Source: Candidatus Zhuqueibacterota bacterium
Lineage (GTDB): Bacteria > SM23-31 > B21-G16
NCBI GenBank assembly: GCA_003644825.1
Contig: QNDJ01000087.1
Span: 1 to 6,810, forward strand
Direction: 5' to 3'
Length of the DNA: 6,810 bases
The notes under the pieces were generated by a model. That model was not told the DNA's origin. It made no database searches and was given only the letters and a program-made list of their open reading frames with translations. Shown piece by piece: positions 1-6,153 of the stretch. A program made the translations under genes and the position numbers. How positions within the stretch are numbered: position 1 is the first letter of the stretch; each line of letters starts with the position of its first letter.

Positions 1-23
1 GAAGAGAGATAATTGTATATAAA

Positions 24-30
24 AGAAGGA
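24..30 (+). promoter_or_regulatory. Ribosome binding site of the aldolase gene
   Basis: AGAAGGA lies six bases before the ATG at 37 and decides that start over the upstream TTG at 13. Bases 1-12 read GAA GAG AGA TAA, so an upstream gene could end at 12. That would put the aldolase 24 bases behind it in an operon, but too little is visible to call that gene. Confidence 0.7.
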
Positions 31-36
31 AGTATT

Positions 37-684
37 ATGTTTACAAAAGAGGAAACATTAAAAGAGATAAAGAAGAGTGGAATTGTTGCTGTTATCAGGA
101 TGGCTGATATAGAAAAACTTATTGAAACTGTAAAAGCAATCAGAAAAGGTGGAGTAAGGTGTATTGAAATTGCTATGACGACCCCAGATGCTATTAATAT
201 GATAAAGGAAATTACAGATGATGAAAGCAGTGATATTATTACAGGTGCTGGAACAGTCCTCGATTCTGAAACTGCACGGGCTGCCATTCTCGCTGGCGCT
301 GAATACATTGTCAGTCCTGTTCTGAATATTGAATTGATTAAATTATGTAAAAGATATAACAAAACTGTTATTCCCGGTGCTTTTACACCTACTGAGATTC
401 TGATAGCCTGGGAACAGGGTGCGGATATTGTAAAAGTTTTTCCAGCAAGGGCAGTAGGACCCAAATATTTCGGTGATATTAAAGCCCCCTTGCCTCAGGT
501 TGAATTGATGCCAACCGGAGGTATTAGTATTGAAAACGCTGCTGATTATATAAAGGCTGGAGCTTGTGCTGTTGCAATCGGGTCTGCTCTTCTCGATAAA
601 AAAGCAATAGCAGAACAGAATTACTATATTCTTACTGAAAAAGCTGAAAAGCTGGTTGAAAGTATAAAACAGGTAAAAAGATAA
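37..684 (+). CDS. eda: 2-dehydro-3-deoxyphosphogluconate / 4-hydroxy-2-oxoglutarate aldolase (KDPG/KHG aldolase)
   Basis: A cytoplasmic class I (Schiff-base) aldolase that splits 2-keto-3-deoxy-6-phosphogluconate into pyruvate and glyceraldehyde 3-phosphate; many members also cleave 4-hydroxy-2-oxoglutarate. The 215 residues are normal length for this single TIM-barrel family. Visible motifs are the N-terminal strand GIVAVIR (15-21), the catalytic glutamate E44 in IEIAMTTPDA, GAGTV (70-74), the Schiff-base lysine K133 in VKVFPA, and the phosphate-binding PTGGI (159-163) and GSAL (182-185). The position of the E. coli substrate-binding Arg49 is Thr48 here; from memory Thermotoga-type enzymes have the same Thr, so this is a subgroup trait and not damage. 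The ATG at 37 is chosen because AGAAGGA ends six bases upstream; the in-frame TTG at 13 has no comparable site. No dehydratase (edd) or KDG kinase gene lies in the window, so the source of KDPG (glucuronate/galacturonate or Entner-Doudoroff) is unknown. The family is certain; exact substrate preference is not. Confidence 0.95.
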   Translation: MFTKEETLKEIKKSGIVAVIRMADIEKLIETVKAIRKGGVRCIEIAMTTPDAINMIKEITDDESSDIITGAGTVLDSETARAAILAGAEYIVSPVLNIELIKLCKRYNKTVIPGAFTPTEILIAWEQGADIVKVFPARAVGPKYFGDIKAPLPQVELMPTGGISIENAADYIKAGACAVAIGSALLDKKAIAEQNYYILTEKAEKLVESIKQVKR

Positions 685-690
685 CCTGTT
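668..690 (+). other. Stem-loop over the aldolase stop codon
   Basis: AACAGGT (668-674) and ACCTGTT (684-690) form a perfect 7-bp stem around a 9-base A-rich loop. The TAA stop codon (682-684) sits at the loop/stem border. It is followed by ATTTAATTAA, not a true T-run, so it would be at best a weak terminator or an mRNA 3'-end stabiliser. The right arm can alternatively pair with 752-758 in the next hairpin. Confidence 0.4.
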
Positions 691-711
691 ATTTAATTAA
701 AGTTTCATACC

Positions 712-775
712 AAAAATACTGGCGAAGCAATCCTGCTACTTAACAAAAAACAACAGGTTACCTCGCCAGTTTTAT
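712..775. terminator. Probable bidirectional terminator / palindromic repeat between convergent genes
   Basis: ACTGGCGA (718-725) is the exact reverse complement of TCGCCAGT (763-770). The stem continues inward imperfectly: G727-C761, A729-T759 and A730-T758, then, past a bulged T731, CCTG (732-735) with CAGG (754-757). This leaves an 18-base A-rich loop (736-753). The leftward transcript meets ATTTTTGG straight after the stem, and the rightward transcript meets TTTT at 770-773. A stem followed by U-rich sequence on both strands, placed between the ends of the aldolase gene (684) and rocA (802), fits factor-independent termination in both directions. The gap 685-801 contains no gene. The arms also resemble GCGAAGCAATC-type dispersed intergenic palindromes seen in various bacterial genomes (recollection, not checked). 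Confidence 0.65.
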
Positions 776-801
776 GAGTTTAATTACAACACTTTATGCT
801 A

Positions 802-2352
802 TTATTTGAATATTTCAGAAACTGCTTTTGCCTGTGTGAATAGAAGCAAATAATCTCTACCGCCGGCTTTTGAATCTGTTCCTGACATATTGAAACCACC
901 AAAAGGATGAACTCCAACAAGAGCTCCTGTGCATTTTCTATTGAAATATAAATTACCCACGTGCAGGTCTCTTCTTGCTTTCTCCAGATTAATCCTGTCC
1001 CTGGAATAGACAGAACCTGTTAAACCATATTCTGTTCCATTGGCAATTTCAAGAGCGTCATCAAAATCTTTTGCTTTGATAATAGCAAGAACAGGACCAA
1101 AAATTTCTTCCTGGGCAATTCTTGCATCAGGGGGAACATCCTTAAAGATGGTTGGCTGGATAAAAAATCCATTACCGGGTGCTTTATTACCCCCTATAAC
1201 AAGTTTTCCTTCCTTCTTTCCGACCTCAATCATTTCAAGAATTTTTTCATAAGCCCATTTATCTATAACGGGACCCATATAATTATTCTGGTCTTTAACT
1301 GGACCAACAGTAATATTTTTAGTTCTTTCAACAATTTTTTCAACCATCATATCATACACATCTTCAAGGATAATGGCTCTTGAGCATGCTGAACATTTCT
1401 GTCCCTGATAACCAAAAGCGGATGCCACTATTCCTCCAGCGGCATCATCAAAATCTGCGACCTTATCAACAATTATAAGGTCTTTGCCACCCATTTCAAG
1501 AATTACCCTTTTTATCCATATTTGTCCTTCAGATGTTTTAGCAGCAAGCTCATTTATTCTCAACCCGACCTCTTTTGAACCTGTAAAAGCAATGAATCTG
1601 GTTTTTGGATGGGATACAATTGAATCACCAATTTTTCCACCGGGACCCGGCAAAAAATTTACTACTCCTGGTGGTAAACACGCCTCATCAAGGATTTCCA
1701 TAAATTTTGCAGCAATGGTCGGTGCTGTGCTTGCAGGTTTCAAAACAACCGTGTTACCTGATACAAACGCAGCTGAAGTCATCCCAACAAGAATAGCAAG
1801 AGGAAAATTCCAGGGCGGTATTACGGCACCTGCACCCAGAGGAATATAATACAGTTCATTATCCTCGGTTTCTCTCCTTGTTAAAGGTTGTGGTAGCCCC
1901 AACCTGACCATTTCTCTGCCGTAAAACTCCAGAAAATCTATAGCTTCTGCAACATCAGCATCAGCTTCTATCCAGTTTTTACCCTCTTCCATTACCATCC
2001 AGGCGGCAAGCTCAATCCTGCGTCTTCTCATAATCTCTGCAGCTTTCCATAAATACCTTGCTCTTGTAAAAGGGTCAACATTCTTCCAGCTCTTGAATAA
2101 ATCGCTGGCAGCCTCAACAGCCTTATTAGCTGTTTCAATATCAGCTTTTTCAAATACTCCGACAATTTCATCTTTATTTGATGGGTTGATGGAATTAAAT
2201 GTCTCACCTGTTTTTACTTTTTCACCATTAATTACAATATCATAATGATTACCAAATTGGGAAGAAACGTAATCAAGGGCTTCTTCCATTTTTTTCCTAT
2301 TTTCTTCAACACTAAAGTCTATTAGTGGAGTGTTCTTAAATTCAACTTTCAT
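802..2352 (-). CDS. rocA: L-glutamate gamma-semialdehyde (1-pyrroline-5-carboxylate) dehydrogenase
   Basis: NAD(P)-dependent cytoplasmic aldehyde dehydrogenase that oxidises glutamate 5-semialdehyde, formed from proline, ornithine or arginine, to glutamate. At 516 residues it has the length of stand-alone Bacillus RocA-type enzymes (about 515), not of bifunctional PutA. Aldehyde dehydrogenase hallmarks in order are PPWNFP (179-184, with oxyanion-hole N182), KPAS (205-208), FTGSKEVG (256-263), LEMGGK with general base E286 (285-290), GQKCSA with nucleophile C320 (317-322), and EEIFGP (416-421). The C-terminal block NLYFNRKCTGALVG...PFGGFNMSGTDSKAGG (467-498) is characteristic of this subgroup, as is the N-terminal extension before the INGE strand (41-44). 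A second cysteine, C323, lies three residues after the nucleophile. The ATG at 2352 has a near-perfect Shine-Dalgarno. The gene is last in a leftward cluster, 54 bases after the CoA-transferase. No proline dehydrogenase or ornithine aminotransferase is in the window, so the route supplying the semialdehyde is not shown. Confidence 0.93.
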   Translation of the reverse strand: MKVEFKNTPLIDFSVEENRKKMEEALDYVSSQFGNHYDIVINGEKVKTGETFNSINPSNKDEIVGVFEKADIETANKAVEAASDLFKSWKNVDPFTRARYLWKAAEIMRRRRIELAAWMVMEEGKNWIEADADVAEAIDFLEFYGREMVRLGLPQPLTRRETEDNELYYIPLGAGAVIPPWNFPLAILVGMTSAAFVSGNTVVLKPASTAPTIAAKFMEILDEACLPPGVVNFLPGPGGKIGDSIVSHPKTRFIAFTGSKEVGLRINELAAKTSEGQIWIKRVILEMGGKDLIIVDKVADFDDAAGGIVASAFGYQGQKCSACSRAIILEDVYDMMVEKIVERTKNITVGPVKDQNNYMGPVIDKWAYEKILEMIEVGKKEGKLVIGGNKAPGNGFFIQPTIFKDVPPDARIAQEEIFGPVLAIIKAKDFDDALEIANGTEYGLTGSVYSRDRINLEKARRDLHVGNLYFNRKCTGALVGVHPFGGFNMSGTDSKAGGRDYLLLFTQAKAVSEIFK

Positions 2353-2357
2353 TTATA

Positions 2358-2365
2358 CACCTCCT
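2358..2365 (-). promoter_or_regulatory. Strong ribosome binding site of rocA
   Basis: On the minus strand AGGAGGTG ends five bases before the ATG at 2352. It is the strongest Shine-Dalgarno in the window and fixes the start. It suggests rocA is translated well on its own and not merely coupled to the gene before it. Confidence 0.85.
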
Positions 2366-2373
2366 GTTTTTTA

Positions 2374-2399
2374 TTAATCAGTACTACAACTGTAATTAA
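2374..2399 (-). other. Imperfect palindrome in the rocA leader
   Basis: TTAAT (2374-2378) mirrors ATTAA (2395-2399) and CAGT (2379-2382) mirrors ACTG (2389-2392). They are separated by a 6-base centre, with a two-base bulge (2393-2394) on one side. It lies between the CoA-transferase stop (2407) and the rocA Shine-Dalgarno. It could be an operator, an mRNA processing hairpin or chance in A/T-rich DNA. I see no convincing -35/-10 pair within the 54-base gap. Confidence 0.3.
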
Positions 2400-2406
2400 C
2401 ATATAT

Positions 2407-3702
2407 CTACAAAAGTTTTCTTTCATAAGCACTCTTTTCGAGTTCTTCACGGAAATTCGGATGAGCAATATTAATCAACGATTTTGCTCTTTCCTTGATA
2501 CCTTTTCCATGAAGATGTGCAATACCATATTCTGTTACAATATAATGGACATCGGCTCTTGTTGTTACGACCCCTGCACCGACTTTCAATGTTGAAACTA
2601 TTCGAGATATTGTGCCATTCTTTGCAGTTGATGGTAATGCAATAATCGGTTTTCCCCCTTTAGAGCGTGCAGCACCTCTTATAAAATCCACCTGTCCACC
2701 AAAACCACTATAGATATGTGTGCCTATTGAATCAGAACAAACCTGACCGGTAAGGTCCACCTCAAGAGCAGAATTAATCGCTACCATCTTCTCATTTTGA
2801 CTTATTACAAAAGGGTCATTGGTATAATCAATAGGATGAAGCTCTATAAGGGGATTATTATCAACAAAATCAAACAATTTTCTTGTTCCCAGTAAAAAAC
2901 TTGCTACGATTTTTCCTCGATGAATAGTTTTTTTTTCATTTGTGATTACACCTGTTTCAACAAGTTCTATTATTCCATCGGAAAACATTTCCGTATGGAT
3001 TCCGAGGTCTTTTTTATTCTTCAAAAATAGTAATACAGCATCGGGGATTTCTCCGATTCCCATCTGAAGGGTAGAACCGTCATCAATTAAGCTGCTAATA
3101 TATTCGGCAATTTTCATACTTGTTTCATTGACCTTGCCAAAATTAATCTCATGAATTGGGTCATCAGTTTCAACAATATAATCAATTTTATTCAGGTTAA
3201 TAAAGCTGTCCCCCAGGGTTCTGGGCATATTAGGATTGATCTGAGCTATAACCTTTTTAGCAGAATCGGTTGCTGCTTTTGTAATATCAACGCCTGTTCC
3301 GTAACTGCAGAATCCGTGTTCATCCGGTGGAGAAACATGGATGAGAGAAATATCAATCGGAATCGCTCCGCTGTAAAATAACTGAGGTATCTCGTATAAG
3401 AAAATAGGAACATAATCTGCTCTTCCAGAGTTAACTGCTTCTCTTGTATTGGCACCTGTAAATAGAGAAATATGTTTAAAATTTTTCTGCAGTTCAGGTT
3501 TTACATAATCTGCAGTTCCAAGAGTTAAAAGATGAACTATTTTAACGTTCTCCAGCTTTCTTCCTCTTTCTATAAGTGCTTTTACAAGAATCTCAGGTTC
3601 GCAACACCCCGGATGAATATGAACCGTTTGATTAGACTCAATTATTTTAATTGCTTCTTCTGCAGTTGTTAATTTACTTTTGTATAATTCTAACCATCTC
3701 AT
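2407..3702 (-). CDS. Acetyl-CoA hydrolase/transferase-family CoA-transferase (4-hydroxybutyrate/acetate CoA-transferase-like)
   Basis: A class I-type CoA-transferase of the acetyl-CoA hydrolase/transferase family. It swaps CoA between acetyl-CoA and another carboxylate through a glutamyl-CoA thioester on the enzyme. The 431 residues compare with about 438 for Clostridium aminobutyricum AbfT. With the ATG at 3702 as residue 1, the catalytic glutamate is E238 in HTEMFSDG, the same number as in AbfT. The CoA-binding glycine-rich segments are MGIGEIPDAV (214-223) and SGFGGQVDFIRGA (332-344). The N-terminal HPGCCEP (30-36) and SPPDEHGFCS (124-133) also fit the family. The ATG at 3702 is preferred over the adjacent TTG at 3705. 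Its AGGA (3713-3716) overlaps the TAG stop of the alanine dehydrogenase gene, only 12 bases upstream, suggesting translational coupling. The acceptor acid (4-hydroxybutyrate, butyrate, propionate, succinate or other) cannot be read from the sequence, so I give no symbol. The neighbours point to amino-acid fermentation. Confidence 0.88.
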   Translation of the reverse strand: MRWLELYKSKLTTAEEAIKIIESNQTVHIHPGCCEPEILVKALIERGRKLENVKIVHLLTLGTADYVKPELQKNFKHISLFTGANTREAVNSGRADYVPIFLYEIPQLFYSGAIPIDISLIHVSPPDEHGFCSYGTGVDITKAATDSAKKVIAQINPNMPRTLGDSFINLNKIDYIVETDDPIHEINFGKVNETSMKIAEYISSLIDDGSTLQMGIGEIPDAVLLFLKNKKDLGIHTEMFSDGIIELVETGVITNEKKTIHRGKIVASFLLGTRKLFDFVDNNPLIELHPIDYTNDPFVISQNEKMVAINSALEVDLTGQVCSDSIGTHIYSGFGGQVDFIRGAARSKGGKPIIALPSTAKNGTISRIVSTLKVGAGVVTTRADVHYIVTEYGIAHLHGKGIKERAKSLINIAHPNFREELEKSAYERKLL

Positions 3703-3712
3703 CAATAAATTT

Positions 3713-3717
3713 TCCTA
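3713..3717 (-). promoter_or_regulatory. Shine-Dalgarno overlapping the upstream stop codon
   Basis: On the minus strand TAGGA combines the TAG stop of the alanine dehydrogenase gene (3717-3715) with the AGGA ribosome site (3716-3713) of the CoA-transferase. The site lies 10 bases before the ATG at 3702. Ribosomes finishing the first gene sit on the site for the second, so the two proteins are probably made in linked amounts. Confidence 0.6.
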
Positions 3718-4827
3718 TAGATTCGACAAATCAAGATATTCCAGACCGAATATTCCACTTAATCTCTGGTTTGTGCATTTCCCTTTATACGTATAAACGC
3801 CTCTCAACAAAGAACTATCTATTTTTATACATTCTTCAACCCCTTTTTCAGCTATTGAATAAATATATTTTTTCGATGTATTTGTCAGAGCATAGGTTGA
3901 AGTTCTTGGCACCAGGGACGGTATGTTTGGCACACAATAATGAATAACACCTTCCTTAATATAAGTTGGGTGCGAAATTGTTGTGGGTCTGCTTGTTTCA
4001 ATACAACCACCCTGGTCTATTGAAACATCGATTATTACTGAACCTTTTTTCATAAGTTTTAGCATATCGGCTGTAACTATATTAGGAGTTATATCTCCAG
4101 GGACAAGAACAGCTCCAATTAGAACATCAATTAAGGGTAATATATTTAAAAGGTTATACCTGTTAGACATAACAGTTCTAACCATTTTATTGAAGGTATT
4201 TTCAACTGTTCTTAGTTTTTTAATGTCAATATCCATTATATAAACATTGGCACCCATTCCCAGAGCCGTTCTTGCTGCACACGTTCCTACTACACCGGCA
4301 CCTATGATTAATATATTGGCAGGGTGAACTCCAGGAACACTTCCAATCATTATACCTCTACCTTTATTTGGAGCCTCCAGTAAATATCCGGCAATCTGAA
4401 TAGCCATCTGACCAGAAATTTCACTCATCGTTGTTAAAATCGGTAGTTCTCCGCTATCCTCTTCTATAATTTCATATCCAATAGCAGTTACTTCTTTAGA
4501 TAGTAAACCTTCTATTATTTCTCTTGACCTTGTTACAAGATGTAAAAAAGACAAAATAATTTGTCCTTTATAAATCATTTGCAGTTCTTTTTTAGTTATT
4601 GAGGCAACTTTAATTATCATATCGGATCTTCCAAAAACCTCCTCAGCAGAATACTGGATTATTGCACCTGCCTTTATAAACTCTTCATCAGAAAAATGAC
4701 TACCGGTACCAGCACCTTTTTCAAAATATACAGTATTACCTTGTTCAACAAGATGATGTACTTTACCTGGAGTTAACCCGACCCTTCTTTCACCCTTATC
4801 AAATTCATTAATAATTCCTATATTCAT
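3715..4827 (-). CDS. ald: Alanine dehydrogenase, variant active site
   Basis: NAD-dependent enzyme interconverting L-alanine and pyruvate plus ammonia; in fermenters it can dispose of NADH and nitrogen as alanine. The 370 residues match the family (about 370). Visible are substrate-binding R15 in RRVGLTP, catalytic H96 in SFLHL, MSEISGQMA (134-142), the Rossmann loop GAGVVG (176-181) with acidic D199 after the second strand, IGAVLVPG (237-244), DVSIDQGG with D271 (267-274), HYCVPN (296-301) and VPRTSTYALTN (306-316). Anomaly: the usual KVKEP motif carrying the pyruvate-binding lysine (K74/K75 in characterised enzymes) reads KVASI here, with alanine at 75. The codons are clean, so this is no frameshift. 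Activity may be altered, or the enzyme may belong to a divergent subgroup. The start at ATG 4827 matches the family N-terminus (MNIGIINEFDKGERRV); its ribosome site (ACAGG, 4836-4840) is weak. It starts 35 bases after glgC and ends 12 bases before the CoA-transferase. Confidence 0.88.
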   Translation of the reverse strand: MNIGIINEFDKGERRVGLTPGKVHHLVEQGNTVYFEKGAGTGSHFSDEEFIKAGAIIQYSAEEVFGRSDMIIKVASITKKELQMIYKGQIILSFLHLVTRSREIIEGLLSKEVTAIGYEIIEEDSGELPILTTMSEISGQMAIQIAGYLLEAPNKGRGIMIGSVPGVHPANILIIGAGVVGTCAARTALGMGANVYIMDIDIKKLRTVENTFNKMVRTVMSNRYNLLNILPLIDVLIGAVLVPGDITPNIVTADMLKLMKKGSVIIDVSIDQGGCIETSRPTTISHPTYIKEGVIHYCVPNIPSLVPRTSTYALTNTSKKYIYSIAEKGVEECIKIDSSLLRGVYTYKGKCTNQRLSGIFGLEYLDLSNL

Positions 4828-4862
4828 CTATTGAACCTGTATAATTAAATTTCTATAATAAC

Positions 4863-6074
4863 TTAATTTCCAAAATAACCCTCTGGAACAACTGTAATAC
4901 CACCGGGGCTTACTACGAACCTTTTTTTATCCTCTTCAGGGTCATACCCGATAGTATAACCTTCTGGAATGGATACATTTTCGTCTATTATTGTTTTTCT
5001 TATTCTGCAATTTCTTCCAATACTAACACCTGGCATTATTATTGATTCGTGAACTTCAGCGTAACTGTTAACCCGGACATTATAGGAAAGAACAGAACGA
5101 ATAACCTTACCGCCACTGATAATACATCCATTTGAAACAAGAGAATCATAAGCTGCTCCTCTTCTATCTTCATCATTAAAGACCGTCTTCGATGGTGGAT
5201 AAGGCTCCTGAAAAGTCCTAATTGGCCAGTTAATATCATACAAATTAAAAACAGGGTTAACATCTACTAAATCCATATTTGCCTGCCAGTAGCTGTCAAT
5301 TGTTCCAATATCTCTCCAGTAAGGCTTGTCTTTCTTGTTTTCATCTTCAAAAAAATACCCATATATACGATAATTTGAAGAAATCATCTGGGGAATTACA
5401 TTCTTTCCAAAGTCATGTTCAGTTTCCATTTTAGAATCCTTAATTAAACCCCTGATTAGAGGTTCTGTCTTAAAAATATAAACACCCATCGATACAAGAA
5501 TCTTTTCCCCGTTATACAAAAACGCATCCTTTACGTCGGGTTTTTCCTGGAATCCAGTAATTCTATTTTCATTATCAATTTTAATAATGCCAAACTGTTT
5601 TGAAAGTTCTGGTTCCATTTCAATACAGGAAATCGTTAAATCTGCATTTTTCTCAATATGAAAACTGAGCATTTTCAAATAGTTCATTTTATAGATATGG
5701 TCACCCGAAAGAATCAAAACGTTTTCTGGTTTCTCCTTCTCAAGAAGGTAAAGGTTCTGATAAATTGCATCAGCAGTACCTTGATACCATCTTTCAAAAC
5801 CTTTATGTTGAGGTGGAATAGTATCAATAAATTCTCCCATCTCCCGGCTAAAAACAGACCACCCTTTTTTTATATGTATATCAAGCGATAAAGACCTGTA
5901 TTGTGTGAGAACAAATATGCTTCTGATTCCCGAATTAATACAATTGGAAAGAGTAATATCTATTATTCTGTATATCCCACCAAAATATACTGAAGGTTTA
6001 GGATTTATTTTTGTAAGAGGATATAATCTTTCTCCTTTTCCTCCTGCAAGAATTATTGTTATGAACTTTCCCAT
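4863..6074 (-). CDS. glgC: Glucose-1-phosphate adenylyltransferase (ADP-glucose pyrophosphorylase)
   Basis: Makes ADP-glucose from glucose 1-phosphate and ATP, the committed and normally allosterically controlled step of bacterial glycogen synthesis. The 403 residues are typical. The nucleotidyltransferase domain carries LAGGKGERLYPL (9-20), KPSVYFGGIYRIIDITLSNC (27-45 region, with K27 at the place of E. coli activator-site Lys39), LTQYRSLSLDIHI (56-68), WYQGTADAIYQNL (97-109), LSGDHIYKM with catalytic D125 (122-130), and GFQEKPD with glucose-1-phosphate-binding K178 (174-180). From about residue 300 the protein has left-handed beta-helix repeats (SNGCIISGGKVIRSVLS, SIIMPGVSIGRNCRIRK), ending in GGITVVPEG. 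The ATG at 6074 is the only possible start: an in-frame TGA lies at 6089-6087 with no start codon between. It lacks a recognisable Shine-Dalgarno. No glycogen synthase or branching enzyme is in the window. It lies 79 bases after the response regulator gene. Confidence 0.95.
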   Translation of the reverse strand: MGKFITIILAGGKGERLYPLTKINPKPSVYFGGIYRIIDITLSNCINSGIRSIFVLTQYRSLSLDIHIKKGWSVFSREMGEFIDTIPPQHKGFERWYQGTADAIYQNLYLLEKEKPENVLILSGDHIYKMNYLKMLSFHIEKNADLTISCIEMEPELSKQFGIIKIDNENRITGFQEKPDVKDAFLYNGEKILVSMGVYIFKTEPLIRGLIKDSKMETEHDFGKNVIPQMISSNYRIYGYFFEDENKKDKPYWRDIGTIDSYWQANMDLVDVNPVFNLYDINWPIRTFQEPYPPSKTVFNDEDRRGAAYDSLVSNGCIISGGKVIRSVLSYNVRVNSYAEVHESIIMPGVSIGRNCRIRKTIIDENVSIPEGYTIGYDPEEDKKRFVVSPGGITVVPEGYFGN

Positions 6075-6153
6075 ATAGTATAAATTTCAGGGTATCTAAA
6101 AAATTTCCTGACTCCAAATTTAATATATGACAATTTAATTTTAAAATACAGAT

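Noticed and set aside
13-36. TTG at 13 as an upstream start of the aldolase
   Set aside because: No good ribosome site precedes it, the extra eight residues are not typical of the family, and the ATG at 37 has AGAAGGA at correct spacing.
1040-1849. Rightward open frames inside rocA (about 1040-1252 and 1484-1849)
   Set aside because: They lie antisense to a strongly conserved aldehyde dehydrogenase. Their translations mirror its codon pattern and show no family motifs of their own.
2366-2406. A promoter for rocA in the 54-base gap
   Set aside because: The best TTAATT / TAATAA pair matches poorly and would start the transcript inside the ribosome site.
3151-3455. Small open frames overlapping the CoA-transferase on both strands
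   Set aside because: They run through the conserved family regions in other frames, with no ribosome site or recognisable domain.
3703-3705. TTG at 3705 as start of the CoA-transferase
   Set aside because: The next codon is ATG (3702), and using it gives E238 numbering identical to AbfT. The TTG adds one residue with no support.
3651-4243. Rightward frames opposite the alanine dehydrogenase and CoA-transferase junction
   Set aside because: They are antisense shadows of conserved genes. The hydrophobic look comes from A/T-rich complement codons and does not indicate a membrane protein.
4590-4620. Frameshift or sequence error as the cause of the changed alanine dehydrogenase motif
   Set aside because: Conserved residues on both sides (R15 and H96) keep exact spacing, and all codons between are ordinary sense codons.
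5039-5891. Open frames within glgC in other frames
   Set aside because: GlgC motifs run through the whole span in its own frame, so these are chance frames.
6114-6139. TTGTCA (minus strand, about 6135-6130) as a glgC promoter -35 box
   Set aside because: It matches five of six consensus bases, but no -10-like hexamer occurs 16-18 bases downstream.
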